This document shows, one piece after another, positions 53,066-61,409 of a stretch of DNA of 64,000 nt. The stretch's first letter is position 1, and every line of letters begins with the position of its first letter. The notes beneath the pieces were generated by a model that was not told the origin of the DNA, made no database searches, and saw nothing but the letters and a program-made list of their open reading frames with translations. Source of the stretch: Desulfospira joergensenii DSM 10085. Its GTDB lineage: Bacteria > Desulfobacterota > Desulfobacteria > Desulfobacterales > Desulfobacteraceae. Location: assembly GCF_000420085.1 (NCBI RefSeq), contig NZ_ATUG01000001.1:744001-808000 (forward strand). The letters run 5' to 3'. The position numbers and the translations under genes are program-made.

Positions 53066-53827
53066 ACAAAAATACCAATTTTTCAATCAAGTTTTGAATC
53101 AGAACTAGAAGTAAAAGAAAAATTCAGATTTGATAAAATTGAAGATCATGCTTGGCAGATCACTGCAGATGAGAAGCATTTTGGCAGGAAAGGTCTTAGA
53201 ATTACGATTGATAAAGGATACAAGCTTGCTAAGAATACAGAACGATCTGAAATTCAAGATCCCTTAAAAGTATCCTTAGATGATGAAGCTTGGTACAGAA
53301 TTGATTTCAAAATCCCTAAAGACTTTCCCAAAATTGATAACAGACTTGTAATATGGCAGCTAAAACAAGCTGGTGATGGCAATCCTCTTATTGCAATGGA
53401 ATATGAAAACGGCAAATTAAAACTGAAACAAAGATTTGATCGTACTAAAATAAATTACTACCAATCAAAAGAAGATTTCAAAGATAGATGGATTCGAATA
53501 GTTGTCCATGCTAAAGCATCACATTCCGAATCAGGCTTTATTAATGTATATCTGAATAACACCCAGATTATTCAATATAAAGGGCAAACCGCTCATCACA
53601 GTAAATGGAAACAAATTACATATTTTAAATTTGGATTATATCGAGATGTTATCGATGTTCCAATGTATATGTACTATGATGAATACAGAAGGGGTTCTTC
53701 ATGGAATGAAGTTGTTCCCGAAAACAAAAATGCAATTCTGGTCAAGAATCTTTGGAGATTAAAGGTAAAAAAGAAAGTCAACTGGCTGGAATTAAATAGA
53801 AAAAATGGGGTGAGTGACGGGATTTGA
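53066..53827 (+). pseudogene. Polysaccharide lyase gene, 5' end lost
   Basis: The reading frame continues from inside the IS256-family end; residues from 53066 onward look like the mature domain of a heparin-lyase/PF14099-type polysaccharide lyase (WYRIDFKIPKDFPKIDNRLV, VIWQLKQAGDGNPLIAMEYE, FGLYRDVIDVPMYMYYDEYR). Its signal peptide and N-terminal residues are missing. The frame has no stop before the tRNA-His gene and ends at TGA 53825-53827, inside the tRNA. The 3' end therefore also appears altered at the island boundary. Confidence 0.75.
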
Positions 53828-53882
53828 ACCCGCGGCAACCAGGGCCACAACCTAGTGCTCTACCAACTGAGCTACACCCACC
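53806..53882 (-). tRNA. tRNA-His (GTG anticodon)
   Basis: Minus strand, 77 bases. The acceptor stem GTGGGTG pairs with CACTCAC; the extra 5' G typical of tRNA-His (position 53882) pairs with C73; CCA is encoded. D arm, anticodon loop TTGTGGC with GTG, and the T loop TTCAAAT are all present. A six-T run follows on the minus strand (53800-53805) as terminator. The 3' end marks the right edge of the AT-rich accessory region. Confidence 0.95.
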
Positions 53883-53898
53883 GCAACAAAACTTGACT

Positions 53899-53927
53899 TG
53901 TATATCAGAGCCAGGGGGTTTTTTCAA
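53899..53927 (-). promoter_or_regulatory. Promoter of tRNA-His
   Basis: On the minus strand TTGAAA (53927-53922), 17 bases, TATACA (53904-53899). It lies about 17 bases before the tRNA 5' end. Confidence 0.65.
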
Positions 53928-53969
53928 TACTTTTCTGATCCTTTTTCAGAAGGATATTCTAAATCCTCC

Positions 53970-54839
53970 CTATCCATCCAGGAGGATCATCTCCTCGCAA
54001 TACTCTGAATACGGCCTTATTTTCTTATAATTCCGTGTAAACCGAAGGTTCTTGTCAATCTGCTTGACCAGCAGATCCGTTGATCTTTCATTATAGTATC
54101 TGCAGATATACCGGGTATCCAAATCGAGTATCCTGCATGCCTCCAGGGTCGGGCAGAAGTTTTTCGAATGAAACAGGATCTTTTTCCCGGTTCTTTCCAC
54201 GATGGGGGCCTGGTCTTCTCTGATATTGAAGCGACTGAGCAACAACTGATACCCGGCTTTAATCTTGTCATCGGAAAAACCATGACAAGAAGAGACTTTA
54301 GCCTCAAACCATTCCAGCCTTTTCCGGGTGGATTCCTCGTTATACATCAGGAGCTGATCTTTTGTGGCATTTCTCAGCTTTTGGATTTCCTGCCGGACCG
54401 CACCATTATAGAGCAGTGCGCATTCATCCCCCAAGGGTCCCTTTTCAATCATCACCTTTGCCCCTGCTCTTGAAAATATCTCCCTGCAAGGGATACCGAT
54501 TCTCCTGCGGCCCTGTTTCAGGGCATCTTCAATGGAAAATCCGAACACGATCTTTTTTATCCCGGACCAGACAATGGCGGCCGCGCACATGGGACAGGGC
54601 TCATGGGTAGTGATCAGGATGCAGCCGCTCAAATCCTTGGTTCCCAATTTTCTGGAAGCCTGGCGGATGACATTTATCTCTGCATGGGCAGTGGGGTCCT
54701 GCCGGGTCTCTTCGGTATCCCGGCCTTGGGCAATGATCCTATCCCCAAGGAGGATCACGGCGCCAAACCCGTTGTTGCCTTCACACAGGCTTTTTTTTGC
54801 CTGATCAACGGCAATCTGCATGGCTGCTTGAAGCCTCAA
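53970..54839 (-). CDS. Zinc nucleoside/guanine deaminase-like protein with C-terminal extension
   Basis: 289-aa protein. Residues 1-150 are a cytidine-deaminase-like domain with catalytic HAE (DPTAHAEINVI) and zinc cysteines in HEPCPMCAAAI, the tRNA-adenosine/guanine deaminase branch. The last 140 residues (from about 150) form a second region with Cys-containing segments (SSCHGFSDDKI; FCPTLEACRILDLDTRYICRYY) that I do not recognise. The start is TTG 54839 after GGAGGAGG; ATG 54821 is the alternative. Typical deaminases of this type are about 150-160 aa, so the extension is real and unusual. Confidence 0.82.
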   Translation of the reverse strand: MRLQAAMQIAVDQAKKSLCEGNNGFGAVILLGDRIIAQGRDTEETRQDPTAHAEINVIRQASRKLGTKDLSGCILITTHEPCPMCAAAIVWSGIKKIVFGFSIEDALKQGRRRIGIPCREIFSRAGAKVMIEKGPLGDECALLYNGAVRQEIQKLRNATKDQLLMYNEESTRKRLEWFEAKVSSCHGFSDDKIKAGYQLLLSRFNIREDQAPIVERTGKKILFHSKNFCPTLEACRILDLDTRYICRYYNERSTDLLVKQIDKNLRFTRNYKKIRPYSEYCEEMILLDG

Positions 54840-54901
54840 TACAATTTCCTCCTCCGATTTTCCGGAAAATTCTCTTCATTCTCCCGGCCCGGGAACCGGA
54901 A

Positions 54902-56248
54902 TCACCTCGTATTGACCAGCAGGATCTGGAGATCCATGACATTGGTCCGGGTGGGGCCGGTGATCAGAAGATCGTCCAGGGGTTTGAAAAAATGGTAGGA
55001 ATCATTCTCCCCGAGGAAGCTTGGGGCTGACAATCCCAAGACTTCGGCCCGGGCCGTTGTGGATCCGTCGGCAAAGGCGCCGGCCGCATCTGTGGGGCCG
55101 TCGGTACCGTCGGTACCGGCGGAAAGCATCAGGATCCCGGATTCCCCGGCCAGTTCCATTCCCGCGGCCAGGGCCAGTTCCATGTTCCGTCCCCCTTTTC
55201 CCTCTCCCCGGATGGTAACCGTTGTCTCCCCGCCGGAAAGCAGGCAGGCCGGTGTAGAAACAGGCCGGTTGGAACGGCGGACCTCCTTGGCCACAGCACA
55301 GAGGACCCTGGCCACCTCACTTGCCTCCCCCTGGATCATGGAGGAAAGGACAAGGGGGGCAAACCCCTGGTTTGCGGCTTCTTTCTCAGCCGCTGATAGG
55401 GCGTCGGACAGACTCCCCACGATCAGATTGGTGACATTGGCAAATTCAGGAGACCCGGGCTTGGGGGTTTCCCGGATCTGCCCTTCTATCCCTGCATGAA
55501 TCCGGTTCTGAACCGGTTTTGGAATCTGATCCCAGAGGCCGTACTTGACCAGGATATCCCTGCAGTCCTTAAAAGTGCCCCTGTCCGGGGCGGTCATACC
55601 CGACCCGATGATATCGAGATCATCCCCGATGACATCGGAAAGGATCAGGGAGATGATGGGCGCGCCGTTGGCCTTCCGGCACAACTGCCCGCCCTTGATC
55701 CGGGACAGATGCTTCCGGACGGTGTTGATCTCGTGGATGTTTGCCCCGCAGCCGAGAAGCTGCCGGGTGGTTTCCTGCTTGTCTTCCAGGGTAATTCCCT
55801 CTGCCGGGGCCGGGGTCAATGCCGAAGCTCCGCCGGAGATCATGCAGAGGATCAGGTCTTTGGGACCGGCCCCGGAGACCAGGTCCAGAAGAGCGTCGGC
55901 AGCATCTTGACCGTTGCGGTCGGGAACCGGATGACCGGCCTCCATGACCCGGCATTGTTCAAGATTCGCCCCGTGCCCGTACTTGGTGATCACCAGTCCG
56001 TCGTGAACCCGGGATCCCAGAAGGGCTTCGGCCCGGGCGGCCATGGCAGCGGAGGCCTTGCCCGCGCCGATGAGAAAGATCCGCTGGATATTTTCAAAGG
56101 GAATTTGAGTCGTTCCCAGTTTGAGCATATCCCCGGTTACCTGGATATACTTGTCAATACAGGCCTCCGGAGCCACTGCCCCGATTCCGGCATTGAATAT
56201 GGCTTTTGCGGCTTTTCTCAACTCCTGTGCAGATTCTGTCCGGCTCAC
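54902..56248 (-). CDS. Glycerate 2-kinase (GckA/TtuD type)
   Basis: 448-aa enzyme of the MOFRL/DUF4147 family, which makes 2-phosphoglycerate from glycerate and ATP. Seen motifs: IFLIGAGKASAAMA near the N-terminus, LCMISGGASALTPAPAEGITL, EINTVRKHLSRIKGGQL and the C-terminal LLSGGETTVTIRGEGKGGRN and SAGTDGTDGPTDAAGAFADG. It lies 62 bases upstream of the deaminase in the same direction. It could use glycerate released by the glucosylglycerate phosphorylase at 13.6 kb, which would feed glycolysis; that is inference. Confidence 0.9.
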   Translation of the reverse strand: MSRTESAQELRKAAKAIFNAGIGAVAPEACIDKYIQVTGDMLKLGTTQIPFENIQRIFLIGAGKASAAMAARAEALLGSRVHDGLVITKYGHGANLEQCRVMEAGHPVPDRNGQDAADALLDLVSGAGPKDLILCMISGGASALTPAPAEGITLEDKQETTRQLLGCGANIHEINTVRKHLSRIKGGQLCRKANGAPIISLILSDVIGDDLDIIGSGMTAPDRGTFKDCRDILVKYGLWDQIPKPVQNRIHAGIEGQIRETPKPGSPEFANVTNLIVGSLSDALSAAEKEAANQGFAPLVLSSMIQGEASEVARVLCAVAKEVRRSNRPVSTPACLLSGGETTVTIRGEGKGGRNMELALAAGMELAGESGILMLSAGTDGTDGPTDAAGAFADGSTTARAEVLGLSAPSFLGENDSYHFFKPLDDLLITGPTRTNVMDLQILLVNTR

Positions 56249-56451
56249 AATTGACCTCCTCCTGGTACCCCAATTTATAAAAAATCATTTTTCCATACCC
56301 CCCTTATCAACCCTGGTTTTTCTTGTCGAGCCCTAACCGATATTTTTCCGGCAAGAAAAGCATAAAAAGAGACCCCTTGACTTCATCTGCCGGACCGCCT
56401 ACTACTCTATCCTAGAGAAAAACAGATTTAACCCCGTCATCAGGATGCAAA

Positions 56452-57243
56452 ATGAAATTCGGTGCAATGAACTTTCCCATAAAGCCGGTGCCGGATGAGC
56501 TCCGGAAGATTGCCGATCTCGGGTTTGACTATTTTGAACTGAGCCTTGACCCGCCCTGTGCCCATTATGCAGAGATTAACAGGATCCGGACGGAATTGAG
56601 CAGAACCCTTGAGGATTGCGGCATGGAGCTGATCTGCCACCTTCCCACCTTTGTCTATACGGCGGATCTTGCGCCAAGGATCCGGAAAGCCTCCCTGGAA
56701 GAGATGATCTTTTCCCTAAAGACGGCTGCCCGGCTCCATGCAGTCAAGGCCGTGGTTCATCCCCCCATGCTCAGCGGTCTGGGCCCCTTTGTTCCGGAAA
56801 AGGCCGCAGGACTGGCCCGTGAAAGCCTCGCCACCGTTGTAACAGAGGCCGAAGGCTTAGGGATCCCCCTCTGCCTTGAAAACATGTTCCCCGGGTATCA
56901 TACTTTTTTCAGTCCCGAACACTTTATTCACGTGTTCGAGGCATTTCCCGGGCTTCAACTGACCCTGGACACCGGGCATGCCAACATGGGCGACCCTGAA
57001 GGAACCCGGCTCTTTGAATTCATCCGAATGTTCCCGGACCGCATCGGCCATATCCACGTGAGCGACAACAACGGAAAACAGGATGAACATCTCAGGGTGG
57101 GAAGCGGGTCCATTGATTTTGAAAAATTTGCCGGGCAGATCAAGAAATCAGGATACAACCATACCATGACCCTGGAAATCTTCTCCCCGGACCCAAAGGA
57201 TCTGATCCAGAGCCGGGATAGAATGGCCGAACTGTTTTCCTAA
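56452..57243 (+). CDS. TIM-barrel sugar phosphate isomerase/epimerase-like protein
   Basis: 263-aa member of the xylose isomerase-like/AP-endonuclease-2 barrel family. Metal-binding residues are seen in VVHPPMLSG, LCLENMFPGYH, LTLDTGHANMG and HIHVSDNNGKQDEH. Members isomerise or epimerise sugars or act on DNA; the short form and motifs favour a sugar-type enzyme. ATG 56452 has a weak ribosome site. It is divergent from the glycerate kinase. Confidence 0.83.
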   Translation: MKFGAMNFPIKPVPDELRKIADLGFDYFELSLDPPCAHYAEINRIRTELSRTLEDCGMELICHLPTFVYTADLAPRIRKASLEEMIFSLKTAARLHAVKAVVHPPMLSGLGPFVPEKAAGLARESLATVVTEAEGLGIPLCLENMFPGYHTFFSPEHFIHVFEAFPGLQLTLDTGHANMGDPEGTRLFEFIRMFPDRIGHIHVSDNNGKQDEHLRVGSGSIDFEKFAGQIKKSGYNHTMTLEIFSPDPKDLIQSRDRMAELFS

Positions 57244-57266
57244 ACTTCAACCTTGGGGTAAACTTT

Positions 57267-57308
57267 GTCAAACCCTTAAATAAGATTGACCTCGGCCGGG
57301 GGTTTGAC
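57267..57308 (+). terminator. Hairpin after the isomerase-like gene
   Basis: GTCAAACCC (57267-57275) pairs with GGGTTTGAC (57300-57308) across 24 bases. The following bases are AT-rich but not a pure T-run, so the terminator is moderate. Confidence 0.45.
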
Positions 57309-57354
57309 TATTATTTATGAATTTGGATTTTATTAGACTCTGGGAACCTTAATT

Positions 57355-57525
57355 ATGAACGCTTTATTGATATTTTTTGTCCGGCTGATCCTGGGCCTGG
57401 TCTTCGGGATTCTTCTGACACGACTGTTCCGGCCGGACTGGGGGATCTTTTACGGTGTGGGCACCGGGATAATCCTTACGGCCCTGGCCTATGCCATGGG
57501 CTATTTCAAAAAAACCAAAGAATAA
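57355..57525 (+). CDS. Small membrane protein (56 aa)
   Basis: ATG 57355 to TAA 57525. Two hydrophobic helices (LLIFFVRLILGLVFGILLT and YGVGTGIILTALAYAMGYF) are joined by RLFRPDW and followed by a short basic tail KKTKE. It lies 27 bases before selB in the same direction and may be co-transcribed. Function unknown; it is too small for many gene callers. Confidence 0.65.
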   Translation: MNALLIFFVRLILGLVFGILLTRLFRPDWGIFYGVGTGIILTALAYAMGYFKKTKE

Positions 57526-57552
57526 ATCTTTTGCCTGGAAGAGGATGCTTCA

Positions 57553-59466
57553 TTGGACAATATCATCTTAGGAACCGCCGGCCACATTGATCACGGCAAA
57601 ACCAGCCTGGTCAAAGCCCTGACCGGCATCGAGACCGACCGGCTCAAGGAAGAGAAGGAACGGGGGATCACCATAGAACTGGGCTTTGCCTCCCTGGACC
57701 TTGCCAGCGGAAAGCACATCGGCATTGTGGACATGCCCGGCCATGAGAAATTCGTTAAAAACATGGTGGCCGGTTCCAGCGGCATTGATGTGGTGGCCAT
57801 GGTGATCGCAGCGGATGAAGGGGTTATGCCCCAGACCCGGGAGCACATGGAGATCTGCAACCTCATGGGCATTGAACACGGTATGATCGCCCTGACCAAG
57901 ACCGATCTGGTGGATGAAGATCTCCTGGAACTGGCCATGGAGGATATCAACGATTTTGTCCAGGGAACCTTTTTAGAGGAAAAACCGGTTGTCCCGGTCT
58001 CTTCGACCACGGGCCAGGGCCTGGATCTGTTTTTATCCACCCTGGAAAATATCTGCGCAGAACTGCCCGAGCGAAAATTCTCCTCCATCTTCAGACTCCC
58101 CGTGGACCGGGTCTTTTCCATGAAAGGATTCGGGACCGTGATCACCGGGACCCTGACCTCGGGCAGCATACGGGTGGGAGAAGACATCATGGTCTATCCC
58201 AGGAAGATCGTATCCAAGGTCCGGGGAATCCAGGTCCATTCCAGCGGTGTGGATCAGGCCTCGGCCGGGACAAGGACGGCCATCAACTTCCAGGGCCTGG
58301 ACAAGGAAGCGGTCCTGCGGGGGGATATTCTCTCCACCCCGGATACCCTCATTGAAAGCTATATGGTGGATGCCCACTTCCATTTTCTGAAGAGCAATGC
58401 CAAACCGGCCAAAAACCGGACCCGGATCCGGTTCCATTCGGGCACCAGCGAAATCCTGGGATATATGATCCTCCTGGACCGGGAGGAACTTTTGCCCGGA
58501 GACGAGGCCCCGGTACAGTTCAGGCTGGAATCCCCGGTCTGCTGCATCAAGGATGACCGGTATGTGGTCAGGAGCTACTCCCCGGTGAGAACCATCGGCG
58601 GCGGAGCCATTCTCAACCCGGTTTCCCAGAAGCATAAGCTCAACGATCAGAACGTGATCCAGGGCCTGGAGGCCCTGATCCTGGAAGAGCCGGAACAGAC
58701 CCTTGAGTTTTTCCTGTCCCAGAAAGGATTCCAGGGTCTCTCCCTGACCGAACTCCGGGTCATGACCAATATCCCGGACAAAAAACTTGCCGCCACCCTC
58801 CAGAAGATGCTGGCCCGCCAGGACATCATCCAGACGGACAAGGACCGGCAGATTTACGTGTCCGGACCGGTTTTCGATGAGTTCAAGGGGAAGATCATCG
58901 AAAAGATCAAGGCTTTCCATGAAGTCAATCCCTTAAAAGAGGGAATGCCCACCCAGGAACTCAAATCCAAATTCCAGTACATTGAGGATGTCCGATTCTT
59001 TAATATTCTTTTCACCCGCCTGGCAAAGGAAAACCTCATTGTCCAGGACAAGAACCTGATCAAGATGGCAGATTTCACGGTCGCCCTGAAAGTGGACCAG
59101 CACGAGATCAAGGAGAAGATCATTAAAATCTACCAGGGCTCGGGTCTGACCCCGCCTTTTTTCCGGACCGTGTGCCAGGATCTGAACCTGGATCAGAAAA
59201 CCGCCAAAGACGTCCTTCACGTCCTCATAGAAGAAAAGGCCATTGTCAAAACCAAGGACGACCTCTACTTTGACGCCGGGATTATTCAGGATCTTGAAAA
59301 CAGGGTCATTGAATTTTTAAAGGCCAATGAACAGATGTCCACCCCCGAGTTCAAGGACCTGACCGGGATTTCCAGGAAATTTGTCATTCCCCTGATCGAA
59401 TACTTTGACTCCACCCATCTGACCATTAGGGTGGGGGATGTGCGGCAGCTTCGGCGGAAAGTATGA
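57553..59466 (+). CDS. selB: Selenocysteine-specific elongation factor SelB
   Basis: 637-aa translation factor that brings Sec-tRNA to UGA codons with a SECIS hairpin. GTPase motifs: G1 GHIDHGKT (10-17), G2 in RGITIELGF, G3 DMPGHEKF, G4 TKTD. Domains 2-3 (VDRVFSMKGFGTVITGTL) and C-terminal winged helices (about 370-637) follow. TTG 57553 with GAGGA upstream is the start. No selA or selC is in the window. It shows the organism uses selenocysteine. Confidence 0.95.
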   Translation: MDNIILGTAGHIDHGKTSLVKALTGIETDRLKEEKERGITIELGFASLDLASGKHIGIVDMPGHEKFVKNMVAGSSGIDVVAMVIAADEGVMPQTREHMEICNLMGIEHGMIALTKTDLVDEDLLELAMEDINDFVQGTFLEEKPVVPVSSTTGQGLDLFLSTLENICAELPERKFSSIFRLPVDRVFSMKGFGTVITGTLTSGSIRVGEDIMVYPRKIVSKVRGIQVHSSGVDQASAGTRTAINFQGLDKEAVLRGDILSTPDTLIESYMVDAHFHFLKSNAKPAKNRTRIRFHSGTSEILGYMILLDREELLPGDEAPVQFRLESPVCCIKDDRYVVRSYSPVRTIGGGAILNPVSQKHKLNDQNVIQGLEALILEEPEQTLEFFLSQKGFQGLSLTELRVMTNIPDKKLAATLQKMLARQDIIQTDKDRQIYVSGPVFDEFKGKIIEKIKAFHEVNPLKEGMPTQELKSKFQYIEDVRFFNILFTRLAKENLIVQDKNLIKMADFTVALKVDQHEIKEKIIKIYQGSGLTPPFFRTVCQDLNLDQKTAKDVLHVLIEEKAIVKTKDDLYFDAGIIQDLENRVIEFLKANEQMSTPEFKDLTGISRKFVIPLIEYFDSTHLTIRVGDVRQLRRKV

Positions 59467-59484
59467 GTTTCAATTGAGAGCAGA

Positions 59485-59759
59485 TCATGCCACTTCCAGC
59501 CCAAGACTTTTTCCCAAAGCCTGTGCGTAGTTTACTAAGGTGGACAAACGGATATCTTCGGCATGGTTTTCGATCCGTGAAATTGCAGATTTCCCGGTGT
59601 TTAATTTAATTGCAACCTGCTCTTGGGTGAGCCCCGCCTCAAGACGGCCTGCTTAAGGAGAACACCAATTTTAAACTGCTCCTAGCCTTTCTCATAATTT
59701 TGAGCAAATTTCGGACTCTTTGTTTTTCTTTTCTCTATATATCTATCAAGGTCATCCAT
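59485..59759 (-). pseudogene. Decayed HigA-like antitoxin
   Basis: Minus-strand XRE-type antitoxin. It starts MDDLDRYIEKRKTKSPKFAQ but has TAG at codon 26 (59684-59682), then a missing base near KQA; after correction the helix-turn-helix reads [20 protein letters not shown] and the end is [14 protein letters not shown]. With a nonsense codon and a frameshift it cannot give full antitoxin. It begins 3 bases after the toxin stop, typical for higBA order. Confidence 0.8.
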
Positions 59760-59761
59760 AG

Positions 59762-60100
59762 CTACCTCCTGCTCAGATATTCTTTTTTTCTTTGTTCCGC
59801 CAGTTTAATCTCTTTCTTTGGGGTCTTTTGACTTTTCTTTTGAAAAGAATTCGTCAAAATGATTAATTCCTGCCCCTGCATAAAACCAAGAAGACGGAAA
59901 ATATTCTTTCCTATACTCACTCGTACTTCCCAGATATCATCTGTATTGACCAATTTCTTGAAATATTTGGCGGATATATTTTGAGTTTCACGTACCAATT
60001 TCAAAACCCAGGTAATTTTAGCAACTTGAGTATCAGAGAGAGAATCCAAGTGGTCTTCAACAGGTCACTTCCCTGGAATGGTCTTGTAAAATGATATTGA
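59762..60100 (-). pseudogene. HigB/Gp49-like toxin with in-frame UGA
   Basis: The main frame (59762-60049) matches the body of Gp49-type RelE-fold toxins (VLKLVRETQNISAKYFKKLV, WEVRVSIGKNIFRLLGF, KTPKKEIKLAEQRKKEYL). Upstream in the same frame SFYKTIPGK, then TGA at 60067-60065, then PVEDHLDSL; relatives have Cys at this place. No plausible initiator lies in frame upstream. The gene is most simply a pseudogene, in step with the broken antitoxin. Confidence 0.75.
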
Positions 60101-60191
60101 CCTCGTGAATTCAAAGCATACAAATATGTGAACTTTGTCAAGATTTTAGAAGATCTCGATTCAGGAAGGAAATGGGCTTCCTCGATACCGG

Positions 60192-61409
60192 TCACAGAAT
60201 CCTGTCGGCAAAGGTTTCGACAATACTGTCCAGGCGTGTCCAGCCGTCCCGGGTCAGCCTAAAGTGGAGGTTGCCGAATTTTTCCCCGGAAGGTTTTTGA
60301 TCTGTAAACTTCCCCAAGCCCTGGTCTTCTAACCGGGGGATTATTTTTTCAAATTTTGTGCAAAAATCCTCTTTAAAATCCCGGTTAAAGCAGGGGATAT
60401 CAATGCCTTCCCGGGTTCTTAAGCCCAGCATGATCCGCTCCAGCTTCTGCTGCGCAGGGGTCAGGATTTCCCGGTCCTCCAGGGGCAGGAGGCAGGCTTC
60501 CACCATCCGGATATAGGTATTTACCTCGGAAACGTTCCATGATCTTTGGGGATCCCCGTGATCCGGCCGTTCAAAGGAATGGGCGGACGGGCCCAGCCCC
60601 TGGTAGTCCGTCATGTTCCAATAATTGGAGTTATGCCTGGACCGGTTTCCAGGTCCCCGGGAAAAATTGGAGATCTCATAGTGGATATAGCCCTTCTGTT
60701 CAAGGAGTTCCGAAGTCTTGAGAAAAAGCCGGGCCCTGGCTTCCGGGCTGCAAGGAGTAAATTGTTTTTTTTCCGCCAGGCTGTACAGGGGGGTGCCGGG
60801 TTCAATGGTCAACATATAACAGGACAAGTGGGCCGGATCAAACCGGACCGCGGTTTCAAGGTCTTTTTCCCAGTCAGCCGGACTCTCCCCGGGAAGTCCG
60901 TAGATCAGGTCCAGGCCCATGTTTTCAAATCCGGCTTTTCGGGCCTGTTCAATTGCTTTCAAACTATCTTCCACGGTGTGAATCCGGGTCAGGAACTCAA
61001 GTTTTCCCCCATCAAAGGACTGGGCCCCCATGGAGAGGCGGTTGATGCCAAGACGCCTGAGATCGGCCAGATAAGAGGCATCCAGGGTGCCGGGATTGAC
61101 CTCAAAGGTGATCTCAACTCCATCCCGGACCTGGTAGGCGGCATGAACGGTCTCAAGAATGGACTCCACGGCCCGGACAGGAAGAAGCGAAGGGGTCCCT
61201 CCTCCGAAATAGAGGGTGGAGATCTCCAAGGATTTTTCCGGATCAGAGCCCTCTTTTCCTGAGATCCCGGTCCTGAGCCGGATCTCCCCGGCCAAGGCCT
61301 TGACCAGGGCCGGGATCAGGTCCTGGTCTTCAATGGAATAAAAATCGCAGTACCCGCACTTTCTGATGCAGAAGGGAACATGGATATAAAGGGAACCCGT
61401 CTCAGACAA
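60192..61409 (-). CDS. hemW: Heme chaperone HemW (radical SAM)
   Basis: 405-aa protein of the HemW/CPDH-like group. The iron-sulfur motif is CIRKCGYCDFYS near the start (YIHVPFCIRKCGYCDF), followed by TLYFGGGTPSLL, IEPGTPLY and the C-terminal HemW domain with GLGPSAHSF and IMLGLRTREGI. The extra Phe after the last Cys (CDF) fits HemW rather than HemN. It would bind heme and deliver it to respiratory proteins. The TTG start at 61409 overlaps the upstream gene's end by 8 bases, suggesting coupling. Confidence 0.87.
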   Translation of the reverse strand: MSETGSLYIHVPFCIRKCGYCDFYSIEDQDLIPALVKALAGEIRLRTGISGKEGSDPEKSLEISTLYFGGGTPSLLPVRAVESILETVHAAYQVRDGVEITFEVNPGTLDASYLADLRRLGINRLSMGAQSFDGGKLEFLTRIHTVEDSLKAIEQARKAGFENMGLDLIYGLPGESPADWEKDLETAVRFDPAHLSCYMLTIEPGTPLYSLAEKKQFTPCSPEARARLFLKTSELLEQKGYIHYEISNFSRGPGNRSRHNSNYWNMTDYQGLGPSAHSFERPDHGDPQRSWNVSEVNTYIRMVEACLLPLEDREILTPAQQKLERIMLGLRTREGIDIPCFNRDFKEDFCTKFEKIIPRLEDQGLGKFTDQKPSGEKFGNLHFRLTRDGWTRLDSIVETFADRIL

